This document shows, piece after piece, positions 1 through 8,580 of a stretch of DNA of 64,000 bases; position 1 is the stretch's first letter, and each line of letters opens with the position of its first letter. Below the pieces are notes generated by a model that was not told the DNA's origin, made no database searches, and saw only the letters and a list, made by a program, of their open reading frames with translations. The DNA is from JAAYJR01 sp964545315. Lineage in GTDB: Bacteria; Bacteroidota; Bacteroidia; Bacteroidales; Prolixibacteraceae. Both the position numbers and the translations under genes were made by a program. Where the stretch lies: contig CAZJGI010000010.1 in NCBI GenBank assembly GCA_964545315.1, positions 10,169 to 74,168 of the forward strand, read 5' to 3'.

Positions 1-408
1 CTGTTTGCGTATTACAGGCAGATCAGGATAAAGGAGGTAGGTGATTTCCAGTGTTATATTGTCAAATTCTTTTGTGCCCTGTAGTTGAATAGTGGCTCCG
101 CTACCCATGTTACTATCTCCGGCAGGTTTGACAGATATTATTTTCCAACCGGAACGGCCGTCACAATACTGTCCATTGATATATAGTGAAAATTCCTGCG
201 GATCACCTGCGCTGAATTTCAAATTACTGCCTTTTAGTTTAAGGTGTTTGGTGGAGACAATACCATCTCTGAACTCAATTTTGCGCTCAACCAAACCATT
301 GTCGATTGTTAATGAACTGTCAGTGAAAGTGGCATAATTCTGAGCACTGGTTAACATGGAAAACAGAAATAAATATATCCAGATCAAATAAATTCTTTGC
401 AAAACCAT
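1..408 (-). CDS. Secreted glycoside hydrolase-like protein, N-terminal part
   Basis: Reading leftwards from the ATG at 408-406, 136 codons stay open to the window edge, so only the N-terminus is present. The protein starts with a hydrophobic signal peptide (about residues 1-22, ending TSAQ). A beta-rich segment follows, with motifs such as DNGLVERKI and LYINGQYCDG. This resembles the N-terminal beta-sandwich of GH36-type alpha-galactosidases and related exported glycosidases. The catalytic domain lies outside the window, so the family is a guess. It is divergent from the GH29 fucosidase at 518, with about 110 bp between them, which would fit a shared glycan-degradation locus. Confidence 0.6.
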   Translation of the reverse strand, partial: MVLQRIYLIWIYLFLFSMLTSAQNYATFTDSSLTIDNGLVERKIEFRDGIVSTKHLKLKGSNLKFSAGDPQEFSLYINGQYCDGRSGWKIISVKPAGDSNMGSGATIQLQGTKEFDNITLEITYLLYPDLPVIRKQ

Positions 409-517
409 AATTATATGTATTTTCGATTATGATGATTTTCAAAATTAGAAACATTTTTATTTGTTATCGTGCTAATTAAGAATAAAGTAATAATATTGTT
501 GTATTAAAATAATTATT

Positions 518-2124
518 ATGAGAGTTATAGCCCTTTTAATCTTACTGTTTATTTTTTCTTGTGATATTCCTGAAGTTGATCCTCCTGCTCCTCTGCATCC
601 TGTTCCGAATATTCATCAGGTGGAATGGCAGAGAAAAGAACTTTTTGCATTTGTTCATTTTACAGTAAATACTTTTACCGACAAAGAGTGGGGTTATGGA
701 GATGAAGATCCCGATATTTTTAATCCGGTTGATTTTAATCCTGATCAATGGGCAGAGGTTTTTAAGGAAGCCGGTTTTAAGGGTGTAATACTTACGGCAA
801 AGCATCATGATGGATTCTGTCTCTGGCCAAGCGATTATACTGGGCATTGCGTTAAAAATTCAAAATGGCGTGATGGAAAGGGGGATGTTGTGGGAGATTT
901 GAAAAATGCATGCGAAAAGCAAGGGCTTGAATTTGGGATTTATCTGTCTCCCTGGGACAGAAACCATGCCGGTTATGCGTCAACTGTATATACTGAATAT
1001 TATCAAAATCAGTTAAAGGAATTGTTAGGTAAATATGGGCCAATATTTGAAATTTGGTTTGACGGAGCTAACGGTGGGGATGGCTATTATGGAGGAGCAA
1101 GGGAAAGCAGGAGAATTGATGATCAGGTTTATTATCAATGGGATAAGACCTTCAGTATAATACGGGAGTATAATCCTGAAACTATTATAAGAGGAGATGC
1201 CAGGTCTTCAGCAATTTGTGATAGCCGGTGGTGTGGAAATGAGAGGGGATTTGCAGGAGAAACTAACTGGAACATGAGCACACCCGACACACTCCGGGCA
1301 TTTGGTAAGGAACGCGGTGATTTGTTAAATGTAGGAAGCGAATATGGTGAGTATTGGATGCCGGCAGAGGTCGATGTTTCTATCCGGCCCGGATGGTTCT
1401 ATCATTCCCGTGAGGACAGCCTGGTTAAAACTCCTGATGCGTTATTTGATATATATTTAAAATCAGTAGGAAGAGGCTCTCCCTTGTTACTGAATGTAGC
1501 TCCTGATAAACGGGGATTGATACATGAAAATGACATCAGGTCACTGATCGGGTGGAAAAAAATGATTGAGGATAATTTTTCTGATAATTTGGCCGTGGAA
1601 GCCAAAGTCAGTGTTGACTCATATCGGGGAAGACATGAAAAATATAAGGGAAAGCAACTAATAGATAATGATCAGGAAACATATTGGGCTACTGATGATC
1701 ACGTTAAGAGTGGAACTATACTTTTTGAATTTGACGCACCCCGGGAAATAAGTTATGTGTTGATGCAGGANNNNNNNNNNNNNNNNNNNNNNNNNNNNNN
1801 NNNNNNNNNNNNNNNNNNNNNNNNNNNNNNNNNNNNNNNNNNNNNNNNNNNNNNNNNNNNNNNNNNNNNNCTATACTTTTTGAATTTGACGCACCCCGGG
1901 AAATAAGTTATGTGTTGATGCAGGAATATATAAATTTAGGACAGCGTGTCAAATCATTTTATATTGAAGTTCTCAATGATGGCAATTGGATTAAGGTTGG
2001 TGACGGGACAACAATAGGATATAAGAGGATTGTTCCCATAGAACCTGTTGAGACTGATAAAGTAAAAATCAATATCACTGATTCAAGAGCCTGTCCAATA
2101 ATTTCAAATGTTGAGATTTATTGA
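518..2124 (+). CDS. Alpha-L-fucosidase, GH29 lipoprotein with C-terminal F5/8-like domain (interrupted by an assembly gap)
   Basis: Exported GH29 enzyme that would remove terminal alpha-L-fucose from glycans. The N-terminus MRVIALLILLFIFSC is a lipoprotein signal with Cys15 as probable lipidation site. GH29 motifs follow: FAFVHFTVNTFTD, TAKHHDGFCLW and EIWFDGANGG, where Asp182 is the expected nucleophile. The C-terminus reads like a discoidin/CBM32 domain (DNDQETYWATDD, then ending in SNVEIY). The gene appears broken by 100 Ns at 1771-1870, but the 55 bases before the gap repeat exactly after it. Removing one copy plus the Ns (155 bp) joins VLMQ to EYINLGQ in one open frame ending with TGA at 2122-2124. 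The gene is therefore most likely intact. Confidence 0.9.
1716..1925. other. Assembly gap flanked by identical 55-bp ends
   Basis: Bases 1716-1770 and 1871-1925 are identical (55 bp) and flank exactly 100 Ns. This is what two contigs sharing a k=55 overlap look like when a scaffolder pads them with a fixed 100-N spacer instead of merging them. The insertion of 155 bp (not a multiple of three) creates a false frameshift in the fucosidase gene. Confidence 0.9.
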
Positions 2125-2148
2125 TATTTTTTATAGTTACTTGCTTAA

Positions 2149-3219
2149 TTGGGAGAAATCAGAAAAATAATTCATATTGACATGGATGCCTTTTTTGCGT
2201 CGGTTGAACAACTCGATAATCCAAAATTAAAAGGCAAACCCGTAGCAGTAGGAGGTTCCAGAGAGCGGGGAGTTGTGGCTGCCGCCAGCTATGAAGCCCG
2301 AAGATATGGAGTCCGTTCCGCTATGTCATCCAAATTAGCTAAGAGGAAATGTCCGGATTTGATATTTGTCAGGCCCCGGTTTGAGCGTTATAAAGAGATA
2401 TCTCAAAAGATACGTGATCTTTTTTTTGAGTATACCGATTTGGTTGAACCTTTATCCCTGGATGAAGCTTTCCTTGATGTTACTTATGCAAAAAAAGGTA
2501 AACCTTCAGCAACACTTATTGCAAAAGAAATCCGGCTAAGGATTAAGCAGATAACGGGTTTGACAGCTTCGGCCGGAGTTTCATATAATAAATTTCTCGC
2601 TAAAACTGCATCTGACGTTAATAAGCCTGATGGCATATTTGTGATCACTCCTGATCAGGCCCAGACGTTCCTTGATAAATTGGAGGTGAGGAAGTTCTTT
2701 GGAATCGGTAAAGTTACTGCTGAAAAACTAAACAGAATGGGAATCTGGTATGGGAGTGATCTAAAAAGGATCAGCAGATTCGAGATGATCAGATTATTTG
2801 GCAAGGCCGGAAATTATTTTTATGAAATATGCCGTGGAGAAGATTCCAGGCCGGTAGAGCCATTTCATGAACGGAAATCAGTAGGAGCAGAACAAACTTT
2901 TTTAACTGACCTCTATAAAATTAATGAACTGGAAGAAGAGATGATAAAAATTTCTGATATGCTTTGGGAAAGGGTTTTAAACGCAGAAGTAAAAGCCAAA
3001 ACTCTTACTATCAAGTTTAAATATGCTGATTTTGAACAACATACCAGAAGTAAAACTATATCCGAATGGTTTTCATCAAAAGAATTATTAATTTCAGAAA
3101 CTAAAATTTTGCTGCATTCAATTACTTTTATTAAAGGGATCAGGCTTCTGGGATTGACAGTATCAAATTTTATTAACGAAGAGAGCAGGGAGCCGGTGCA
3201 GTTGACAATTGATTTTTAA
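2149..3219 (+). CDS. dinB: DNA polymerase IV (Y-family translesion polymerase)
   Basis: Error-prone polymerase that copies past DNA lesions. At 356 aa it is the usual DinB length. Palm motifs carrying the metal-binding acidic residues are visible: HIDMDAFFASVEQ near the N-terminus and SLDEAFLDVT at about residue 105. VVAAASYEARRYGVRSAMSS is the fingers motif, and the HhH region (FFGIGKVTAEKLNRMGI) precedes the little-finger domain. The start is a TTG at 2149, because the next in-frame ATG (2180) would cut into the HIDMD motif. It lies 24 bp after the fucosidase. The protein ends in VQLTIDF, a plausible beta-clamp-binding tail. The stop is duplicated in the repeat flanking the next gap, but the gene itself is complete. 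Confidence 0.93.
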   Translation: MGEIRKIIHIDMDAFFASVEQLDNPKLKGKPVAVGGSRERGVVAAASYEARRYGVRSAMSSKLAKRKCPDLIFVRPRFERYKEISQKIRDLFFEYTDLVEPLSLDEAFLDVTYAKKGKPSATLIAKEIRLRIKQITGLTASAGVSYNKFLAKTASDVNKPDGIFVITPDQAQTFLDKLEVRKFFGIGKVTAEKLNRMGIWYGSDLKRISRFEMIRLFGKAGNYFYEICRGEDSRPVEPFHERKSVGAEQTFLTDLYKINELEEEMIKISDMLWERVLNAEVKAKTLTIKFKYADFEQHTRSKTISEWFSSKELLISETKILLHSITFIKGIRLLGLTVSNFINEESREPVQLTIDF

Positions 3220-3404
3220 TGAGAGAATGAGTGAAACGTTTGAGTGTTTNNNNNNNNNNNNNNNNNNNNNNNNNNNNNNNNNNNNNNNNNNNNNNNNNNN
3301 NNNNNNNNNNNNNNNNNNNNNNNNNNNNNNNNNNNNNNNNNNNNNNNNNGGTGCAGTTGACAATTGATTTTTAATGAGAGAATGAGTGAAACGTTTGAGT
3401 GTTT
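3195..3404. other. Second assembly gap flanked by identical 55-bp ends
   Basis: Bases 3195-3249 (end of dinB and start of the intergenic repeat) recur exactly at 3350-3404 after 100 Ns. The structure matches the gap at 1771. The true intergenic distance is probably 155 bp shorter than shown. The break coincides with the start of a low-complexity repeat that would be hard to assemble. Confidence 0.9.
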
Positions 3405-3596
3405 CAGTGTTTGATTGTTTGATTGTTTGAGTGTTTCAGGTTCCAGGTTTCAGGTTTCAGGTTCAACTTGTAGCTTGAGGCTTGCAGCTGATTAATGTTT
3501 GAATGAGAGAATGATTGAATGCGTGAATAAAAAGTCAGTGCAGCTTGCAGCTTGTAGCTTGCAGCTTGTAGCTTACAGCTTGAGGCTTGCAGCTAT
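3391..3596. repeat. Low-complexity intergenic repeat array
   Basis: Non-coding stretch built of short related units. First come gtttgagtgttt/gtttgattgttt units (about 3391-3437), then ccaggtttcaggtttcagg units (about 3440-3465), then ttgaatgagagaatgattg-type units (about 3495-3525). Last is a tandem run of cagcttgcagcttgtagcttg (about 3540-3594), an isolated copy of which (gtagcttgaggcttgcagctg) sits near 3470. No gene is visible. The units look like a genome-wide intergenic repeat family, but only this copy is in view. Confidence 0.75.
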
Positions 3597-3701
3597 TATT
3601 TAATGTAAGAATTTTTGTTCAGTGTTATGTTATTTGCCGGTCGCTGATGTGGGCCGAATGATATTTTAAATGGGTAATAAATTTTAAAGTAATAAATTAA
3701 C

Positions 3702-4508
3702 ATGAAGATAATAAGATATATTGATAACTCCGGATCTATTGCTTTTGGTAAGCTTGATGAAGTTGGGAATGTCTGCAAAATTGAGGGTGCCATTTTTAAT
3801 ACTTATACAGTTTTGGACGAAATAGTAGAGGTAGGAAAAATATTGGCGCCGTTGATACCTCCCTCAATTTTATGTATAGGCCTTAATTACCGGCATCATG
3901 CAGAAGAAAGTAGAATGAAAATTCCGCAATTACCTATTTTGTTTTTGAAGGCTGCAAACTCTGTTCAAAATCCGGGTGACCCAATTTTCATACCCCGTAA
4001 ATTAGCTAGTGAAGAGGTGGATTATGAGTGTGAGTTAGCAGTTATTATTGGTAAAAAATGTAAAAATGTAAGCCGTAATAATGCATTGGATTATGTTTTT
4101 GGATATACATGCGCAAACGATGTAAGTGCACGTGACTGGCAGGTGAGATATGGAGGTGGTCAGTGGTGCAGGGGTAAGACTTTTGATAGTTTTTGTCCGC
4201 TTGGCCCGTATATTGTCACTTCAGATGAAATTGAAAATCCTAATGATTTGAGGATAAAAACTATTTTAAATGGTAGAACCGTGCAGGACTGGAACACAAA
4301 TGATATGATTTTTGATGTAAGGGAACTTATTGAATTTTTAAGTGGCAGCACTACTTTATTACCTGGTACTGTCATATTGACGGGAACTCCTCAAGGTGTG
4401 GGAATGGCAGCACAACCACCCCGCTGGCTAAAGCCGGGTGATTCTGTGATTGTTGAAATAGAAAAAATAGGACAATTAATAAATCCTGTTGAGTTTGAAA
4501 CAATCTGA
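3702..4508 (+). CDS. Fumarylacetoacetate hydrolase (FAH) family protein
   Basis: FAH-fold enzyme of 268 aa, the family of fumarylacetoacetases, 2-oxo-acid hydratases/decarboxylases and acylpyruvases. The core starts with CIGLNYRHHAEE at about residue 65. Metal ligands are visible as the Glu pair in VDYECELAVIIG and the Asp in ANDVSARDWQ. The GKTFDSFCPLGP and LLPGTVILTGTPQGVG motifs are intact. An N-terminal domain of about 60 residues is present. The exact substrate cannot be told from sequence. Its 3' end lies 8 bp from the convergent ceramidase-like gene. Confidence 0.88.
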   Translation: MKIIRYIDNSGSIAFGKLDEVGNVCKIEGAIFNTYTVLDEIVEVGKILAPLIPPSILCIGLNYRHHAEESRMKIPQLPILFLKAANSVQNPGDPIFIPRKLASEEVDYECELAVIIGKKCKNVSRNNALDYVFGYTCANDVSARDWQVRYGGGQWCRGKTFDSFCPLGPYIVTSDEIENPNDLRIKTILNGRTVQDWNTNDMIFDVRELIEFLSGSTTLLPGTVILTGTPQGVGMAAQPPRWLKPGDSVIVEIEKIGQLINPVEFETI

Positions 4509-4516
4509 AAATTTGT

Positions 4517-5959
4517 TCACTCAAATTTTTCAAAAAGGTTAATTATAGCATTTACTATTTTTACTGATGCATCATACTCAAATTTGTTTGTCCATGATTC
4601 GTACCCTCCCCATTCATGCTGTCTGGGTGTAGGGAGATATCCATATGATCCGTTTGCGATTGAAATGGTAAAAGTAGGTTTGTATTTACTTTTTGCTTTG
4701 ATCTCAAGGCCAATTTCTGCGAAAGTTTCAAAAGGAATAGTAGCTATAGCAAGGTCACCGATTTTAAATGATTGCAAGATAACATCAACATTATCCGGCA
4801 TTTCCAGACGGCTTAATAAACCTTCATTATAATGTTTGCTGCTTCTGTGAGGGCCGACAGGCTGATCGGAACCTGCCAATACCTGTTTTGCATGTTCGAT
4901 CATTTTACTGTCAGGTTTTCTGACCTTTAAAGTCAGTTCCTGTTGAGCCGACTGAATACCGGCCCAGTCATGATGGTCTATTTCCTGATATACCCTCATA
5001 ACTTCCCTGGCAACATCATCTGCCACAATTTTCATCCTTGCGTAAGGTGGGTAATTTTGCCCAGGTACAGCATAGTTTATGTTATTGACATCACCTGATG
5101 TTCCGTTTGACATAATTCCAACAAACGGAGGATCCTGGCGATCGGCTCCCAGTAATTCCTGAATGCGGTCTGCAAAAACTGCAAAATAATCAGCCGAAAT
5201 ATGCCCACCCGGAACGCCACCAACATAATGCAGGGAATAATTTGCGAGCAATGCCAGAGGCCTGCCTTCCAGTGACTGAACAGAAATCACCGAAACTTCG
5301 GGATCCGGTTCCCCTGCGGGTTTTACAATATTCGGATTTAGCCTCCCCGGATTCATCATGACTTGATCTTCTCCTCCATAAGGATTAGGTACCGGACTGC
5401 CGGGTTTCATAAACCAGCGACGGACAAAAACATGCTCAGGGACACTTCCAACACCCCAGCCAATGCGGGCAGGCTCAAGATTGAATACAGCTTTTCGCAC
5501 AACATCAACTATCCGCCTGATTATCAACTTTTGATAATCATTGAAAGGTTGGGGTCCTGTGGCACGTACCATTGAATGGGTATGTGTGGCCGATACCATA
5601 ACATTTTCAGATGACAAACCATTTTCATGTTGAATTATCCTTTTAGCTTCATCAATTAATTCGCGGGTCAGACCTATAATGTCTACTACTATTAAGGCAA
5701 TTCTGTTTTCCCCATCATCCAAAACAAGACACCTGGCATGTAATTCATCATGAATATTTACAATTTCAGGACTACTCCTCATTTCTACGTCCATCGATGG
5801 AGAAATATTTGTAGTAGCTGCTCCTGCCTGAAATAATTTTTGCGGAGGTTTTGGCTGATTCTGATTAGTATTTCCTGTATATGCATTTATCGTATTTATT
5901 CCCTGAAAGAACATGAATAGAATGCAGGTGAGATAAATCGTTGTTTTCTTGATGATCAT
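4517..5959 (-). CDS. Secreted neutral/alkaline ceramidase-like protein
   Basis: Exported protein of about 480 aa with the neutral-ceramidase N-terminal fold (PF04734 type). Visible are GAATTNISPS at the mature N-terminus, ARCLVLDDGENRIALIVVDIIGL, and the metal-site motif SATHTHSM. A further His motif, ANYSLHYVGG, also appears. The ATG at 5959 is preferred because it gives a clean signal peptide (MIIKKTTIYLTCILFMFFQG...NA). The upstream ATG at 6022 would add 21 residues before it. Many Bacteroidota proteins of this fold are annotated only as ceramidase-domain proteins, so activity on ceramides is not established. Confidence 0.8.
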   Translation of the reverse strand: MIIKKTTIYLTCILFMFFQGINTINAYTGNTNQNQPKPPQKLFQAGAATTNISPSMDVEMRSSPEIVNIHDELHARCLVLDDGENRIALIVVDIIGLTRELIDEAKRIIQHENGLSSENVMVSATHTHSMVRATGPQPFNDYQKLIIRRIVDVVRKAVFNLEPARIGWGVGSVPEHVFVRRWFMKPGSPVPNPYGGEDQVMMNPGRLNPNIVKPAGEPDPEVSVISVQSLEGRPLALLANYSLHYVGGVPGGHISADYFAVFADRIQELLGADRQDPPFVGIMSNGTSGDVNNINYAVPGQNYPPYARMKIVADDVAREVMRVYQEIDHHDWAGIQSAQQELTLKVRKPDSKMIEHAKQVLAGSDQPVGPHRSSKHYNEGLLSRLEMPDNVDVILQSFKIGDLAIATIPFETFAEIGLEIKAKSKYKPTFTISIANGSYGYLPTPRQHEWGGYESWTNKFEYDASVKIVNAIINLFEKFE

Positions 5960-6215
5960 GATGTATAGTTTTTTAGTTAAAAGATATTTGCTGAATAAAA
6001 TATTTACTTTCAGTGATTTCATTGACTAGTAACTGCATCTTATAATAATAATGCCATATGAAGCAAATATATTAAAATGTAGATCATTTTATTATGGTTT
6101 AATATGAATAGTAAGAAAAAATGATCTTGAAATGAGAATATGTAGATGTTTCGATTCTTTTAGCATCCAATTAATACCTTTAATTAATATATTTACCAAA
6201 TTTTAATTCAATAAG

Positions 6216-6980
6216 ATGTCATTACAAACTGAACTTAAACGACAAGGTGATTACCTTTTCCGGAACAGAAGCTATCTGCCTTTAGTGATATTGATCCCCG
6301 GTTTATACCTGTATATAATACATGAGGCCAGGACTCCCGATTTGATCGAAAAATATAATATAATTTATGAATTGGCATGTTTTGGGATTTGTTTACTGGG
6401 ATTTTTTATCAGGGTAATTACTATAGGATATTCTGCTGACAGTACATCTGGCAGAAATACAACAGCAGGACAAATTGCAGAATCAATTAATTCAACAGGT
6501 ATGTACTCTTTTTGCCGTCACCCTTTGTACCTGGGAAACTTCTTAATTTGGTTGGGGATCGCTGCCTTTACACAAAACTTCTGGTTTATTGTTGCTTTTG
6601 TTTTTATTTTCTGGATTTATTATGAAAGAATTATGTATGCTGAGGAGGAGTTTCTCATTAATAAATTCGGTAAAGAATACATCGATTATGCAGAATATAC
6701 CCCTGCATTTATACCAAAATTTAAGGACATAAAAAAACCTCTCCTCTCTTTTAGCTTCCGTAAGGTCATGAAACAGGAAAAGGCAGGTATTTTGAATTTA
6801 TTTACTGTGATCCTTTTGTTGAGAATAGCCGGGGAGTATTTTGAAAGGGAGGCAATGCATATAGAACTGTTTTGGATAATCGGATTTTGCTTATCATTAG
6901 TGCTCTATGCCGTAATTAAGATATTGCAAATGAAGACAACCATATTTGCTCGTGACAGAATGGGAACGATCATCTTTTAA
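6216..6980 (+). CDS. Membrane methyltransferase, isoprenylcysteine/phospholipid methyltransferase family
   Basis: Polytopic inner-membrane protein (254 aa, about five or six hydrophobic segments). It carries the family signature at about residues 100-170: CRHPLYLGNFLIWLG followed by EEEFLINKFGKEYIDYAEYTPAFIP. The RHPLY and EE...F...Y motifs form the SAM-binding pocket in ICMT/PEMT-like enzymes. The substrate in bacteria is usually unknown (lipid, quinone or small thiol). A further membrane region of about 90 residues follows the core. It stands alone between divergent and unrelated genes. Confidence 0.8.
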   Translation: MSLQTELKRQGDYLFRNRSYLPLVILIPGLYLYIIHEARTPDLIEKYNIIYELACFGICLLGFFIRVITIGYSADSTSGRNTTAGQIAESINSTGMYSFCRHPLYLGNFLIWLGIAAFTQNFWFIVAFVFIFWIYYERIMYAEEEFLINKFGKEYIDYAEYTPAFIPKFKDIKKPLLSFSFRKVMKQEKAGILNLFTVILLLRIAGEYFEREAMHIELFWIIGFCLSLVLYAVIKILQMKTTIFARDRMGTIIF

Positions 6981-7177
6981 CCGTATGAGATATTCATCCC
7001 GATTATAATCACGACAAAAGGCGATTAAGCGTGTAAGATTGAAAGGCTTTCCGGATATATATAATCAGAAATTTCTGTATCCGGGGAAAGAAGAAAAGTC
7101 GATTGGCAAAATGTTAATTTATGTTAATAAGATTTAAATAATTAAAGACCTTTTATTCCGATATTAATTTATTGTCG

Positions 7178-7185
7178 TAGCTTTG
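7178..7185 (+). promoter_or_regulatory. Bacteroidota -7 promoter element for the peroxiredoxin gene
   Basis: TAGCTTTG matches the Bacteroidota sigma-ABfr -7 consensus TAnnTTTG and lies 27 bp before the ATG at 7213. No clear -33 TTG was identified. Confidence 0.5.
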
Positions 7186-7212
7186 TTATATAAATAATTT
7201 AATATTCAAGCT

Positions 7213-7932
7213 ATGAAAACTAAGATTTTATTCACTGCTGTTTTTTTCCTCATTGTAGTTACAGTTATTTCTCAGAACAACATCCCGTTAATTGGTTCCA
7301 AAGCCCCATCTTTTACTGCTGAAACAACAAAAGGGCAATTAAAATTTCCCGATGATTTCGGACACAAATGGAAAGTGTTATTAAGTCATCCTGGTGATTT
7401 CACCCCGGTCTGTACAAGTGAAATATTGCATTTGGCGATGATGCAGGAGAAGTTCAGGCAACTTGATGTTGAAGTTGCAGTATTGTCTACGGACAGTAAA
7501 AAATTGCATATGCTATGGAAGAATGCCATGGAAGAAGTATTAAGCAAAGGTTCCTCTCCTGTAAAAATTGATTTCCCTTTAATTGCTGATGAAAGGGCAG
7601 AGGTAGCGAAATTATATGGTATGTTGCATAAACCGGCAAGCACTACCAAATATGTAAGGGGTGTTTTTATTGTCAATCCTGACAATATTGTAGAAGCAAC
7701 CTATTTTTACCCCATGACTACCGGACGGAATATGGAGGAGATTTTGCGTACGGTACAGGCGATACAAACTTCTCATGCTAATAATTTACTTACCCCGGCA
7801 AACTGGACTCCCGGTGGTGACTTGTTAGTGCCCCATTTCCCGTATACCCCTGAAGAATTGGCTGAAGATCCTACAAAATTCAATGAATTTTATAATATAG
7901 GATCATTACTTTGGTATAAAAAAAGTGAATAG
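7213..7932 (+). CDS. Exported peroxiredoxin (1-Cys/Prx6-like)
   Basis: Thiol peroxidase that reduces H2O2 and organic peroxides. The peroxidatic Cys67 lies in HPGDFTPVCTSE, and the Prx6-type C-terminal extension is present (NWTPGGDLLVPHFPYTPEE). Unlike typical cytoplasmic members it begins with a cleavable signal peptide (MKTKILFTAVFFLIVVTVISQ), so it probably acts in the periplasm. It is monocistronic, with its own -7 element just upstream. Confidence 0.9.
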   Translation: MKTKILFTAVFFLIVVTVISQNNIPLIGSKAPSFTAETTKGQLKFPDDFGHKWKVLLSHPGDFTPVCTSEILHLAMMQEKFRQLDVEVAVLSTDSKKLHMLWKNAMEEVLSKGSSPVKIDFPLIADERAEVAKLYGMLHKPASTTKYVRGVFIVNPDNIVEATYFYPMTTGRNMEEILRTVQAIQTSHANNLLTPANWTPGGDLLVPHFPYTPEELAEDPTKFNEFYNIGSLLWYKKSE

Positions 7933-8183
7933 TTACTTGACAATAACTGAATTCTAAAAGCATTCCTGAAAGACTGATTTCTAAATCATTATTAGCAGTT
8001 ACTCATGTTTTTATTAATCTACCCTGTTTGTTTTCGTCATCTCTTTTAGTGAATCTGTCACTAGCCTTGTATGATTTATTTACATGTGTTGCTGTTTGTT
8101 TTAAAAAAAATTATTTTTCAGGATTCTGAAAAATAATTTAAATATATGTAAATTGCATAATGGTCTTGTGAAAATAAAAGGTC

Positions 8184-8381
8184 ATGTCTAATTCATTTAC
8201 ATACATTATAAATGTGTTCCTGGATATATTCATTTTACTGATAATCAGTAGTTGTACAACTCCTGTTTTTCTTACCAGGACCGTAGCGCCTGAATTGGTT
8301 CTTGAAAAACGTCCCGCAAGGATTGTTTTCAGCAACCAGTTTGACTATAAAGAAAATCCCGGTATCAAAGATAAACCATAA
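8184..8381 (+). pseudogene. Truncated lipoprotein gene, N-terminal fragment
   Basis: A 65-codon frame starting with a lipoprotein-like signal (FLDIFILLIISSCTT, probable lipobox Cys). A conserved-looking stretch follows (VFSNQFDYKENPGIKDK), and the frame then stops abruptly. The composition suggests the first part of a longer Bacteroidota outer-membrane lipoprotein whose remainder is gone. A genuine short lipoprotein cannot be excluded. The next gene is also truncated. Confidence 0.45.
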
Positions 8382-8427
8382 TCTTAATGTAGCTATTGAA
8401 ATGAAAGAGCATAGCAATAAAAAATAA

Positions 8428-8580
8428 ATGGTAAAAGAAGTAAATAACAGACCTTCCATATTAATAATTTACACCGGTGGTACTATTGGGATGGTGCAAA
8501 AACCCCAAACCGGTACCCTTGCACCTGTCAAGTTTGATGAGATTTTATCTGAATTCCCTGAACTGAATAAACTCAATTTT
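8428..8580 (+). pseudogene. Type I L-asparaginase gene, N-terminal remnant
   Basis: The first 51 codons match the N-terminus of cytoplasmic type I asparaginases (AnsA). ILIIYTGGTIGMVQ contains the catalytic Thr of the TGGTIG motif, followed by PQTGTLAP and a FDEILSEFPEL helix. Homology stops at the end of the convergent hisF gene. The frame then runs 13 codons antisense into hisF and ends at 8622. At about 50 residues of an expected 330-350, this is a dead fragment left by a deletion or rearrangement. Confidence 0.8.

Noticed and set aside
1912..2124. Separate 70-aa protein after the first N gap
   Set aside because: It is the C-terminus of the GH29 fucosidase, displaced by the duplicated 55-bp overlap.
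3391..3596. CRISPR array
   Set aside because: Units are short, tandem and contiguous with no unique spacers of regular size, and no cas genes are present.
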